A stretch of DNA of 64,000 nt from Diaphorobacter nitroreducens (GTDB lineage Bacteria > Pseudomonadota > Gammaproteobacteria > Burkholderiales > Burkholderiaceae_C), in contig RJVL01000001.1 of the NCBI GenBank assembly GCA_003755025.1, forward strand, positions 793,112 through 857,111, read 5' to 3'. A model generated the notes under the pieces. The model did no database searches. It had not been told where the DNA came from and was given only the letters and a program-made list of their open reading frames with translations. The translations under genes and the position numbers were made by a program. Of the stretch, positions 26,713 through 35,076 are shown piece by piece (the first letter of the stretch is position 1; each line of letters opens with the position of its first letter).

Positions 26713-27967
26713 CACCCTGCGGCGGATGCGGCAGCAGCCGAAACGCCAGCGCCGCCAACGCGAGCAGCACGGCGATGCTGGCCATCACTGCCAGGTAAGG
26801 GTCCGTCCCCCCGCGCTTGGCAAGGGACGCCACCAGCCCCGTGAGCCACTGCATGGCCGCCACACCCAGGAACATGGCCATGGTGAACACCGCCATGGCC
26901 CGCCCGGTGAGCGCCGCCGGGTAGGCCGCGCGCACGTCTGCGTACTGCAGCACGATGAAGCCTGACAGCAGCCCCACGGCCAGCATGCAGGCCACGTCCA
27001 GCAGGGCGGAGTGCGGCAGCACCATGGCCGCGAACAGGACCGCCATGGCCAGGGTGCAGGTCACGATCCAGCGGCGGCGCCGGGCGGGGCCGGGGTCGAT
27101 GCGGCCGAACAGCATCGGCCCGCACAGCGCCACCACCGACAGGGCCAGCGCCACGTTGCCGCTTTGCACCAGCGAGAAACCGTGGCGCTCGATCAGCATG
27201 GGCCCCAGCCACAGGCCGCGCAGGGAGATGAGCGCCGCATAGGTCACCGCGCCCAGCACCACGATGCCCCAGGTGTGCGGCACGGTGAACAGCGCGGCGA
27301 AGCGCAGCACCGCCTCGCGCACGGACTCGCGCGGGGCCTCCTGCTGCGCATGTGCGGCCGCAGGCTCATGCACGCTGCGCCAGATCCACAGCCAAGCCGC
27401 CAGCGCCAGCGCCGCCAGCACCACGAAGCCCGCGCGCCAGGACCACTGCTGCACCAGCCAGGCCAGAGGCGTGCCAGTGAACAGCATGCCCAGCGTACCC
27501 AGCGCCATCGCCATGCCCGACATCGCCGCGAAGCGCTGCGGCGCGAAATGCCGTGCAATGAACACCGTGCACACCAGGAAGGCCGGCGCGCAGCCCACGC
27601 CGATCAGCGCCTGGCCCAGCAGCAGCGCGCCGTAGCCCGGCGCCAGCGCCGACAGCAGCGCCCCCGCGATACACAGCGGAAACGCCGCCAGGATCGTGCG
27701 GCGCACGCCATACAGGTCGATGCCGATGCCCATGAAAAGCTGCATGGCGCCAAAGGCGAAATGGAAGGTGCCCGCGAACACCCCCAGCGCTTGCGGCGAC
27801 AGCCCGAAGTCCGCCTGCAGCGGCGCGGCCATGATGGCGGCCACGGTGCGAAAGGCCGAGCTCAATGCGAAGCCCGAGGTCAGCGCCACCAGCATCAGCA
27901 GGGCGGCGCGCGGCGCCATGGCGATGGGGGCGGGTGGAAGCGGCGCGGCGGAGGGGGCGTTGGGCAT
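26705..27967 (-). CDS. Major facilitator superfamily transporter
   Basis: A 420-residue protein with about twelve hydrophobic helices in two halves. An MFS-type loop is seen between helices 2 and 3 (GIDLYGVRRTILAAFP), and a longer charged central loop near residues 200-215 (VHEPAAAHAQQEAPRES). Helices such as ALLMLVALTSGFALSSAFRTV and the Gly-rich GQALIGVGCAPAFLV resemble nitrate/nitrite and organic-acid type MFS carriers, but the substrate is not assignable. It lies downstream of the LytTR regulator on the same strand with a 60-base gap. Confidence 0.85.
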   Translation of the reverse strand: MPNAPSAAPLPPAPIAMAPRAALLMLVALTSGFALSSAFRTVAAIMAAPLQADFGLSPQALGVFAGTFHFAFGAMQLFMGIGIDLYGVRRTILAAFPLCIAGALLSALAPGYGALLLGQALIGVGCAPAFLVCTVFIARHFAPQRFAAMSGMAMALGTLGMLFTGTPLAWLVQQWSWRAGFVVLAALALAAWLWIWRSVHEPAAAHAQQEAPRESVREAVLRFAALFTVPHTWGIVVLGAVTYAALISLRGLWLGPMLIERHGFSLVQSGNVALALSVVALCGPMLFGRIDPGPARRRRWIVTCTLAMAVLFAAMVLPHSALLDVACMLAVGLLSGFIVLQYADVRAAYPAALTGRAMAVFTMAMFLGVAAMQWLTGLVASLAKRGGTDPYLAVMASIAVLLALAALAFRLLPHPPQGER

Positions 27968-28027
27968 GGGGCCCGAGGCTACACCGGACGCGGCGCGCGT
28001 GCAGGCGCCGTGCGCACCGGCCCGCGC

Positions 28028-28858
28028 TTACATGGCCTTGAACAGCGGCGCATACAGCCGGCTCACCGCCAGCCGCTCAGGCCTGCCCCGCAGCTGCAGA
28101 TGCATCCGGCCCGCTTCGTCGCGTATGGCGCTGGCGATGGCGGCGGCACGTACCAGCGTGCCCCGGTGCACCTGCCAGAAGTCGGCCGGATCTAGCTGCC
28201 CGGCCAGTTCCTTGAGTGGCGTGCGGATCAGGTATTCACGCTCGGCGGTGAGCACACGCACGTACTTGTCGGCCGCCTCGAAGTACACGACCTCCTGCAC
28301 AGGCACGAGGTGGATCTGCGTGCCGCTGCTGGCCTGGATCATGCGCAGCGGCGCGCCGCCGCCCGCTGGGGGCTGCACCGATCCGCCCAGCCCTGGGGCC
28401 TGCGCCAAAGCGCGCAACTGGGTCAGCGCTTGCTCCAGCGCCGGCAGCGCGCCAGGGGCGCCGCGCTGTGCCAGCAGTTGCTGCAGCCGCTGCACCGTCT
28501 GGCGCAGCCGCGCGGGCTGCACGGGTTTGAGCAGGTAGTCCACCGCCTGGGCTTCAAAGGCCTGTACGGCGTATTGGTCGTAGGCGGTGACGAAGACCAG
28601 CGCGGGAAAGGCTGCGGTATCGGGCCAGGCATCGGCCAGCTCTGCCGCCGCCTCCAGGCCGCTCTGGCCGGGCATGCGGATGTCCAGCAGCAGTACGTCG
28701 GGGCGCAGTGCCAGCGCCTCACGCACGGCGCTCAGGCCGTCGCCCACGCTCGCAGCGATCTCCAGCGCGGGCCAGGCCTGCTGCAGCTCGTGGCGCAGGG
28801 CCGCGGCCAGCAGCGGCTCATCCTCGGCAATCAGGGCTCGGGGGAATGTCGAGTGCAT
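28028..28858 (-). CDS. LytTR-family response regulator (AlgR/LytR type)
   Basis: A 276-residue regulator. The receiver domain (residues ~1-125) has acidic residues EDE near the N-terminus, the phosphorylatable Asp in VLLLDIRMPG (~residue 56), the FVTAYDQYAVQAFE switch region and the Lys in YLLKPVQ. After a Pro/Gly-rich linker the LytTR DNA-binding domain follows (VYFEAADKYVRVLT, RTPLKELAGQL, FWQVHRGTLVRAAAI). Its start lies inside the 3' end of the upstream histidine kinase gene (41-base overlap), so the two are coupled partners. Confidence 0.92.
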   Translation of the reverse strand: MHSTFPRALIAEDEPLLAAALRHELQQAWPALEIAASVGDGLSAVREALALRPDVLLLDIRMPGQSGLEAAAELADAWPDTAAFPALVFVTAYDQYAVQAFEAQAVDYLLKPVQPARLRQTVQRLQQLLAQRGAPGALPALEQALTQLRALAQAPGLGGSVQPPAGGGAPLRMIQASSGTQIHLVPVQEVVYFEAADKYVRVLTAEREYLIRTPLKELAGQLDPADFWQVHRGTLVRAAAIASAIRDEAGRMHLQLRGRPERLAVSRLYAPLFKAM

Positions 28859-29924
28859 GGTGCTTCAAGGGAAAAGTGATGATGCAGGCCGTGCCCTGGG
28901 CGCTAGCAGCTATCAATTCGAGAGTGCCAGCGTCGCCGTACAGGGTGGCGAGCCGCTCGCGCACCTGCTGCAGGCCAAAGCGCGCGGTGGTCGTGCCCGC
29001 GGTGCCCGTGGGTGGTGTGTCGCGCAGGCCCGCGCCGGTGTCACGCACGGCCAGCTGCACGCGCGCCGCCGGGGTGCCGCCCTGCAGCAGCGCGGCCTGT
29101 ACGTGGATGTGCCCACCCTGCATCTGTGGCTCCAGGCCGTGGCGGATGGCGTTCTCCACCAGCGGCTGCAGCAGCAGGGGCGGGACGGGCACGTTGCGCA
29201 AAGCCTCGGGCAGTTCCAGGGTGTAGTCCAGGCGCGGGCCCATGCGTACGGCCATGAGGGCCAGGTAGTCCTGCAGCCGCGCGAACTCGTCGGCCAATGG
29301 GTGCAGCGCGGCGCGCGATGCGCCCAGGGTGGCGCGCAGGTAGGCGATGAAGTGGTCCAGCATCTCCTGGGCGCGCGGCGGATCCGTGGCCACCAGCACG
29401 CGCAGGTTGGCCAGGGTGTTGAACATCATGTGCGGCTCCAGCTGCGTTTCCAGCAGCTTCAGGCGTGCCTCGGCCGCGTCACGCTGCACCTGGGCCACGC
29501 GCGCCTGCAGAAAGCGCGCCTTGCCCCGGCTGTGGAAGAAAAACGAGATGGATGCGCTGGCCGCGATGGTGACGACCAGGGTGGACACGGCCTCGTGCCC
29601 GCGCAGCCAGGCCAGGTCGCCCAGTGCGCCGCCGTTGTACAGGTGTCCCACCACCGAGCCGGAGACAAAGCCCATGGCCGTGCCCGCAAAGATGAGTACC
29701 GCTCCCCATGGCCGCCGCGGCCACGGAATGGCGCTGTGGCGTGTGAGCGCCATGCGCCCCAGGTCCACCGTGAACCAGCTCACCAGGCCGATGGTGAGCG
29801 AATACACCAGGTTCGCATCCCAGGGCGTGGATCTCGCCAGTGTGACGCCCAGCGCCACCAGGCAGCAGAACGCCGCCGTGGTCAGCAGCCGGCAGAGGAA
29901 GGCGATGGGGTGGTTGACGCTCAT
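28818..29924 (-). CDS. LytS-type sensor histidine kinase
   Basis: A 368-residue kinase with about four transmembrane helices in residues ~1-140, then the His_kinase domain with [14 protein letters not shown] (phosphate-accepting His ~164) and an HATPase domain with the N-box [14 protein letters not shown] and a Gly-rich box around RDTGAGL. Start at ATG 29924 ([11 protein letters not shown]); the longer frame upstream has no support. The C-terminal segment [11 protein letters not shown] is encoded by a stretch that matches the local palindromic repeat. It phosphorylates the LytTR regulator encoded next; the signal is unknown. Confidence 0.9.
   Translation of the reverse strand: MSVNHPIAFLCRLLTTAAFCCLVALGVTLARSTPWDANLVYSLTIGLVSWFTVDLGRMALTRHSAIPWPRRPWGAVLIFAGTAMGFVSGSVVGHLYNGGALGDLAWLRGHEAVSTLVVTIAASASISFFFHSRGKARFLQARVAQVQRDAAEARLKLLETQLEPHMMFNTLANLRVLVATDPPRAQEMLDHFIAYLRATLGASRAALHPLADEFARLQDYLALMAVRMGPRLDYTLELPEALRNVPVPPLLLQPLVENAIRHGLEPQMQGGHIHVQAALLQGGTPAARVQLAVRDTGAGLRDTPPTGTAGTTTARFGLQQVRERLATLYGDAGTLELIAASAQGTACIITFPLKHHALDIPPSPDCRG
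28896..28932. repeat. Part of the palindromic element inside the histidine kinase gene
   Basis: GGGCGCTAGCAGCTATCAATTCGAGAGT matches one half of intergenic copies (compare GCGCCAGCAGCTATTAATACAGGAGTT at 642-668). It encodes about residues 331-343 of the kinase. Only one half is recognisable. Confidence 0.45.
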
Positions 29925-29967
29925 GGAACAGGCGGGGTACGAGCCATTGTGCTGCAGGGCCGGCCCG

Positions 29968-30288
29968 TCATTGCGGTGCCGAGTCGTTGTGGCCGCTGCG
30001 CTCGCGTGCCAGCGCCGCCCGCTCGCGTGCGACAAGCGCTTCGCGCCAGTGGGCTCCGGGCAGGGCCAGCCACACGACCGCCCCATGCAGCAGCAGGCCC
30101 AGACCCCAACCGAGAGCGGGGTAGGGCGTCCAAGTCCGCCCCTGCATCAGCGCCAGGCCCGCCAGCGCCAGCTGAACGGTGAGGTAGACGCCCGCGTGCA
30201 ACAGCCAGCCCAGCTTGGCACCCGCGCGCCGCCGGGCCAGGCGGTCGAGGGTATCCGGGTGGTTCGGGGAATGAAGAGAGTGATGCAT
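29968..30288 (-). CDS. 2TM-domain membrane protein
   Basis: A 106-residue protein with two hydrophobic helices ([21 protein letters not shown] and [19 protein letters not shown]) between charged ends, the plan of the 2TM family often found beside LytS/LytTR kinases. Start at ATG 30288 with GGAG at good spacing; the frame extends nine residues further without support. It is 43 bases upstream of the kinase gene on the same strand, so it may be a membrane accessory of that signalling pair. Confidence 0.75.
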   Translation of the reverse strand: MHHSLHSPNHPDTLDRLARRRAGAKLGWLLHAGVYLTVQLALAGLALMQGRTWTPYPALGWGLGLLLHGAVVWLALPGAHWREALVARERAALARERSGHNDSAPQ

Positions 30289-30447
30289 GGCGCGTCTCCA
30301 GACGGGGTACTGCACCCCGTTGCCGTACTGTGCAAGGAGAGGGGCCCACCAAACAGTGCATTGCGACGAACGGCAGCCGCGTGGCGCGGGCGGTTGCCTG
30401 GCGGGCGCGAGCGGAGCCGTTCTGGCGTATGGCCCGGCAGGACACAG

Positions 30448-30469
30448 GGCGTGACACCCGTGTCACGCC
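30448..30469. promoter_or_regulatory. Perfect 22-base palindrome upstream of uppP
   Basis: GGCGTGACAC-cc-GTGTCACGCC has ten paired bases on each side of a two-base centre. It lies 50 bases before the uppP start and 160 bases before the divergent 2TM-kinase unit. A GATAAT hexamer at 30480-30485 could be the uppP -10, in which case the palindrome covers the -35 zone as a repressor or activator site. No U-run follows, so a terminator is unlikely. The regulator is unknown. Confidence 0.6.
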
Positions 30470-30519
30470 GCACGGGGCTGATAATCCGCGCTTTGCTTTT
30501 TCGCTGTCAGGACGCTTGC

Positions 30520-31344
30520 GTGGACACTCTCTTGCTGCTCAAGGCCGCCATCATGGGCGTGGTCGAAGGGCTGACCGAATTCCTCCCCATCTCTTCCACC
30601 GGCCACCTGATCCTGGCCGGGTCGCTGCTCGGGTTTGACGATGCCAAGGCCAAGGTCTTCGACATCGCCATCCAGACCGGCGCCATTTTCGCGGTCATTC
30701 TGGTCTATTGGCAGCGCATCCGCGCGACGCTGGTGGCGCTGCCCACCGAGCGGCAGGCGCGTCGTTTCGCCTTGAACGTGCTGATCGGCTTTCTCCCGGC
30801 CGTGCTGCTGGGCCTGTTGCTGGGCAAGGCCATCAAGGCGCATCTGTTCACGCCGGTGGTGGTGGCCAGCACCTTCATCCTGGGCGGCTTCGTCATCCTC
30901 TGGGCCGAGCGGCGCCAGCAGGCCGCCGTGCGCATCCATGCCGTGGACGACATGACGCCGCTGGACGCGCTGAAGGTCGGCCTGGTGCAGTGCCTGGCCA
31001 TGGTGCCCGGCACCAGCCGCAGCGGTGCCACCATCATCGGCGGCATGCTGCTGGGGCTGTCGCGCAAGGCGGCCACCGACTATTCGTTCTTTCTCGCCAT
31101 CCCCACGCTGATCGGCGCAGGCGTCTACAGCCTCTACAAGGAGCGCGCGCTGCTGTCGGCGGCCGACATTCCGCTGTTTGCCGTGGGACTGGTGTTTTCG
31201 TTCATCAGCGCCTGGCTGTGCGTGCGCTGGCTGCTGCGCTACATCAGCTCGCACAGCTTCGTGCCGTTCGCCTGGTATCGCATCGCGTTTGGCCTGGTGG
31301 TGCTGGCCACGGCATGGAGCGGCCTGGTGACCTGGGCCGAATAG
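30520..31344 (+). CDS. uppP: Undecaprenyl-diphosphate phosphatase
   Basis: A 274-residue integral membrane enzyme that removes a phosphate from undecaprenyl diphosphate to recycle the lipid carrier for cell-wall synthesis. The two catalytic motifs are [14 protein letters not shown] (residues ~15-28) and [11 protein letters not shown] (~162-172). The start is GTG at 30520 (read [13 protein letters not shown]), which matches the family N-terminus and has AGGA eight bases upstream. The frame is open far upstream to 29347, but that part is antisense to the kinase gene. The gene ends five bases from the convergent cyclase gene. Confidence 0.95.
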   Translation: MDTLLLLKAAIMGVVEGLTEFLPISSTGHLILAGSLLGFDDAKAKVFDIAIQTGAIFAVILVYWQRIRATLVALPTERQARRFALNVLIGFLPAVLLGLLLGKAIKAHLFTPVVVASTFILGGFVILWAERRQQAAVRIHAVDDMTPLDALKVGLVQCLAMVPGTSRSGATIIGGMLLGLSRKAATDYSFFLAIPTLIGAGVYSLYKERALLSAADIPLFAVGLVFSFISAWLCVRWLLRYISSHSFVPFAWYRIAFGLVVLATAWSGLVTWAE

Positions 31345-31349
31345 CCGCG

Positions 31350-33140
31350 TCAGGACGACGCCAGCGCCAGGTCCCCCTTGTTGCGGCGCACGCAGAACTT
31401 GCCCCGCTGCTTGCCGCTGTACATGGCGGCATCCGCCAGACGGATGAGGGTGCCGGCGTCGCAGGCGTCGTCGGGCGCGAGTGCGTAGCCGATCGTCAAC
31501 CCCACGCGGATCTCGACGCCCTGCACGTAAAACGGCGTCAGGAAGGATTCCAGCAGTGCGATCCCGAGATCGTGCGCCTGCATCACGCTGGGCAGCTGCT
31601 GGGCCATGACGACGAATTCGTCCCCGCCCAGCCGTGCGATCAGGTCGGCGTGGCGCAAATGGGCGCGCAGCCGCTGCGCCACGGCCACCAGCAGCCGGTC
31701 GCCCACGGCGTGCCCATGCTGATCGTTGACGGGTTTGAAGCCGTCCAGGTCCAGCATAAACACGGCCAGCAGCCGGTCGGCTTGCGCATGGGGCAGCGCG
31801 GCGCCCAGGGCTGCGTCCAGGCCGCGCCGGTTGGGCAGGCCGGTGAGGGGGTCGGTGCGGGCCAGCGACATGAGCGCATCGCGCTCCCGGCTGGCGTCTT
31901 GCACTGCGTCACGCAGGCGTGCGTGGCGCAGGCCCAGCATGCGCATGAACAGCAGCATGTTGACCACGGCTGCGATCTGGAAGAGGTGCATGGGCCAGAA
32001 CCGGCCGGGGAGCTCCCCATGCACCAGCAGAGCGAGCGCGACGGCGGTGCCGATATACGCCAGCCATGCGAGCAGCAGTGTGTGCCTCACGGGGTCGTTC
32101 TCGTGCATGCGCCGCGCGGCCACGGGCAGGCTGACCAACGCCGGCAGCGGCCCCAGAAGTGCCAGCGTGGCGAGGGTCGCGGGCGTGTTCAAAACGTTTG
32201 ACAGAAACGCGGCGCAGAGCAGGACGGACAGCGCGGCTCCTCCCTGCATGGTGCGCAGAAATCGACCGGGCCGGTTGTCGCGCGCCAGCGAGTGCCCCAT
32301 GAACAGGAAGGCGCCGATCACCGCAATGAAGACGAACAGCGGGCCGGCATGCTGCTGCATCCAGGGGTGGTGCCCCCAGATGAGCAGGCTGCCGATGCCA
32401 AAGAAATGGATGGAAAACCCCGCGCTGCCCAGCACCAGCAGCGCGTAGTAGGCGAACACCTTTTCCCGTAGCGCGACGGCCTGCAGCAGACCGTAGATGA
32501 ACAGGCACAGCGCCAGGCCCAAGAACAGGCCCTGCAGCATCTGCTCGCGCAGCATGGGCGCAGCCATGTCGCGCCAGGTGCCGATGTGCAGCGGAACAAT
32601 CATTCCGCCCAGCGTGCGCACGCGCACCAGCAGCTCGTAAGTGCGTTCGTGCTCCAGCGCCAGAACCACCGCGGGGGTGCGCCAATCCAGCGCGTGGGGG
32701 CTGGGCTGCTGCAGGTTGCCCAGGGCGTGATGCTGCAGCACCTCGCCGTCCGCCACCAGATAGACGTCGAGTTCGTTCAGCAGCGGGAAGTCCACATTGA
32801 TGACCCAGGGCCCTGCGCGCGCCTGGGGGACCAGTGTCGCCTTCAGCCACACGGCATCCGGGCGCACGCCCAGTGAACCGCCGCGCGTCACAGGTGCCGC
32901 GAACGCCGTGGGCGTGGCCAGCATCTCCTGCACCGTGCGTGCCAGCGTGGGGTCAGAGCGCATGCACAGGTGGGCCCACAGATCCACGGGGCCCCTGCCC
33001 GGCTCCAGCACCGTGGCTCTGCAGGCCTGCGCCGGGCCGGGGTGCAGCGCGCCGAGCAGGCACAGCATTCCGCCCAGCACCGCGCGCAGCCGCGCGCCGC
33101 CAGGCAAGATTCCGCACCAGAGCAACAGCAAGAGCCGCAT
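31350..33140 (-). CDS. 7TM-DISM sensor diguanylate cyclase
   Basis: A 596-residue protein. A signal sequence is followed by a periplasmic domain resembling 7TMR-DISMED2 (residues ~50-185, with VWLKATLV and WVINVDFPLLNELDVYL). Seven transmembrane helices (~200-395) and a GGDEF domain follow, with the active-site motif GGDEF at ~504-508. The RxxD product-inhibition site sits five residues before it (RHADLIARLGGDEF). It makes cyclic di-GMP in response to an external ligand, possibly a carbohydrate. The start has GGAGGG close upstream. Confidence 0.9.
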   Translation of the reverse strand: MRLLLLLWCGILPGGARLRAVLGGMLCLLGALHPGPAQACRATVLEPGRGPVDLWAHLCMRSDPTLARTVQEMLATPTAFAAPVTRGGSLGVRPDAVWLKATLVPQARAGPWVINVDFPLLNELDVYLVADGEVLQHHALGNLQQPSPHALDWRTPAVVLALEHERTYELLVRVRTLGGMIVPLHIGTWRDMAAPMLREQMLQGLFLGLALCLFIYGLLQAVALREKVFAYYALLVLGSAGFSIHFFGIGSLLIWGHHPWMQQHAGPLFVFIAVIGAFLFMGHSLARDNRPGRFLRTMQGGAALSVLLCAAFLSNVLNTPATLATLALLGPLPALVSLPVAARRMHENDPVRHTLLLAWLAYIGTAVALALLVHGELPGRFWPMHLFQIAAVVNMLLFMRMLGLRHARLRDAVQDASRERDALMSLARTDPLTGLPNRRGLDAALGAALPHAQADRLLAVFMLDLDGFKPVNDQHGHAVGDRLLVAVAQRLRAHLRHADLIARLGGDEFVVMAQQLPSVMQAHDLGIALLESFLTPFYVQGVEIRVGLTIGYALAPDDACDAGTLIRLADAAMYSGKQRGKFCVRRNKGDLALASS

Positions 33141-33248
33141 CGCACCCTCCGCAGGAGGTTCAAATGTATCACCGCGTAACGACTGCGGTGTGAGCGGATA
33201 GAGGGCAAGTCGCCGCGGGCTGCCGCGGGCTGTTGCGGACTGCGCGTG

Positions 33249-34064
33249 TCAGGAATCCGCGATGTGGGCCAGGTTCAGCAGCGCGGCTTCGATCGCCGCG
33301 GCCGTGGCGCGGGGCTGCTCCATGGGAAAGAGGTGACTGCCGTCCAGCATCGTCACGCGGCCCTGGGTGATGCGCTGGGTCATCGCCATGCCCACCTGGC
33401 GCATCTCGGCGGAATCGCGCCCGCCGATGAAGGCGGCCGGGCAGCGCAGCGGATGCGCGTGCAGCAGCCGGGCCAGGTTGTGGGGCAGGGTGTTGTAGAT
33501 CTGGGTTTCCACCGCGCGGTCAAAGGCCAGCACGCGCTTGCCGTCCTGGTCCTGCAGGCCGTGCGCCACGTAGTCCCGCAGCACGCGCGGGTCCCAGTGG
33601 GCGAAGGCCTTCTTGCGGCGAAAGTGCTCCAGCGCCTCCTCGTTGCTGGACCAGCTGTTGCGCCGCGCGCGGCTCACGCGCCCGGGCGAGACGGCGCCCA
33701 CCACCTGCGTCTGCTTGGCGACCCCCAGGGCACTGGCGCGCCAGCCGCCGATGAGGGGCGAGTCGATCAGCACCACGCCCCGTGCCAGCTCGGGGTGGCG
33801 CGCGGCAGCCATCACGCTCAGGAAGCCCCCGAGCGAATGGCCCACCAGAAAGGCCTGTTCGCCGCTGCGTTGCTGCTGCTCGGCGGCAAAGTCCGCCAGG
33901 TGCTGCACCAGGTGGGGCCAGTTGTTGCTGACAGGGTATTTCTCGTCATGGCCATAGCGTTCGATGGCGCTGACGCGAAAGCCGCGCTCGCGCAGTTCAT
34001 CGAACAGCACGCGGTAGGTGCCGGCGGGGAAACTGTTGGCGTGGGAGAAAACGATGCAGGCCAT
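33249..34064 (-). CDS. Alpha/beta-fold hydrolase
   Basis: A 271-residue enzyme with the nucleophile elbow VGHSLGGF (Ser ~98), an oxyanion-type FSHANSFPAGTYR near the N-terminus, and a late His in LDGSHLFPMEQP. The opening HANSFPAGTY is typical of a proteobacterial hydrolase group with no fixed substrate. It starts eight bases after the Anbu protease gene and is clearly cotranscribed with it. The frame stays open upstream into that gene, but the ATG at 34064 begins the family-like sequence. Confidence 0.88.
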   Translation of the reverse strand: MACIVFSHANSFPAGTYRVLFDELRERGFRVSAIERYGHDEKYPVSNNWPHLVQHLADFAAEQQQRSGEQAFLVGHSLGGFLSVMAAARHPELARGVVLIDSPLIGGWRASALGVAKQTQVVGAVSPGRVSRARRNSWSSNEEALEHFRRKKAFAHWDPRVLRDYVAHGLQDQDGKRVLAFDRAVETQIYNTLPHNLARLLHAHPLRCPAAFIGGRDSAEMRQVGMAMTQRITQGRVTMLDGSHLFPMEQPRATAAAIEAALLNLAHIADS

Positions 34065-34072
34065 GGAACGGT

Positions 34073-34900
34073 TCACACGAGCTTGTCGCGCGGTGTGGTG
34101 ATCTTCTTGATGGGCCGGCAGCGCAGGGGCTCCACGCGGATGGGCACTTCGGTCACGCCGCCGTTCCATGCCGGGTCCTCGATGCTGTCGAACACCTGGC
34201 GCAGCTTCTCGCCCCAGCTGTCGTGCAGCATGCGGAAGTAGGGGTTGTGCTCGTCGATGCACACGATCTTGTCGGTGGCGAGGCGCCCCTCCTCGTACAC
34301 CACGAGGTCCAGCGGCAGGCCGACCGAGAGGTTGGACTTGAGCGTGCTGTCCATGGACACCAGCGCGCACTTGGCCGCCTCGCTCAGCGGCGTGTGGGGC
34401 GTGATCACGCGGTCCAGCACGGGCTTGCCGTACTTGGACTCGCCCACCTGAAAGTACGGCGTCTCGGCCGTGGCCTCGATGAAGTTGCCTGCCGAATACA
34501 CATGGAACAGGCGCATGCCCTCGCCCTTGATTTGGCCGCCCAGCAGCAGGGAGACGTTGAAGTCCACCCCCGCGCGCTGCAGTGCGGCGCCGTCGCGCTC
34601 GTACACGCGGCGCACCGCCGCGCCCAGCACGCGCGCCACGTCGAACATGCTGGTGGCGTTCCACAGCGTGATGGGCGTGCTGTCGCCGGGCTCCTGGATC
34701 TGCTCGACCTGCAGGATTTCGCGCACCGACTGCGAGATGCTCAGGTTGCCGGCCGACAGCAGCACCATGAAGCGGTCACCGGCCTGCTCGTAGACCATCA
34801 TCTTGCGAAAGGAACTGATCTGGTCCAGCCCGGCGTTGGTGCGCGAATCGGACAGGAACACCAGGCCGGCGTTGAGCTTGATGGCGACGCAGTACGTCAT
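34073..34900 (-). CDS. Anbu, proteasome-type protease (ancestral beta subunit family)
   Basis: A 275-residue member of the Ntn-hydrolase/proteasome beta superfamily. After removal of Met1, Thr2 (MTYCVAIKL) would be the N-terminal nucleophile. The Asp in FLSDSRTNAG and the Lys in SSFRKMMV match the catalytic positions, and LLLGGQIKGEG and LVSMDSTLKSNLSVG follow as in the family. Anbu proteins form open spiral assemblies. In many genomes they sit with an ATP-grasp, an alpha-E protein and a transglutaminase; none of these is seen here. The gene is followed by an alpha/beta hydrolase and preceded by mutS. Confidence 0.9.
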   Translation of the reverse strand: MTYCVAIKLNAGLVFLSDSRTNAGLDQISSFRKMMVYEQAGDRFMVLLSAGNLSISQSVREILQVEQIQEPGDSTPITLWNATSMFDVARVLGAAVRRVYERDGAALQRAGVDFNVSLLLGGQIKGEGMRLFHVYSAGNFIEATAETPYFQVGESKYGKPVLDRVITPHTPLSEAAKCALVSMDSTLKSNLSVGLPLDLVVYEEGRLATDKIVCIDEHNPYFRMLHDSWGEKLRQVFDSIEDPAWNGGVTEVPIRVEPLRCRPIKKITTPRDKLV

Positions 34901-35008
34901 GGGATGGGCTGTGAAGGCGAAGAGGGCGAGTGTAGGGCGCTTTGCCGGGCGGCCGTGTCGCGGCTGCGGCGCTGCGGTGGGCGCAGGGCGGGCATGCTTA
35001 TCAGGGTT

Positions 35009-35076
35009 TGTTTGCTATCATAAACATAGCTGCTAGCCCTTTACTGGCAAGCGCTAGAGCCTTATTTTATTCAAAC
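35009..35076. repeat. Dispersed palindromic element at the mutS 3' end
   Basis: TTTGCTAT-cataaac-ATAGCTGCTAGCcctttactgGCAAGCGCTAGAGCCTTATTTTATTCAAA. All blocks of the family are recognisable. The mutS stop codon (35067-35069) lies inside the A/T-rich flank. Confidence 0.75.

Noticed and set aside
29347..30519. Upstream extension of the uppP frame
   Set aside because: It is antisense to the histidine kinase. GTG 30520 gives the exact family N-terminus.
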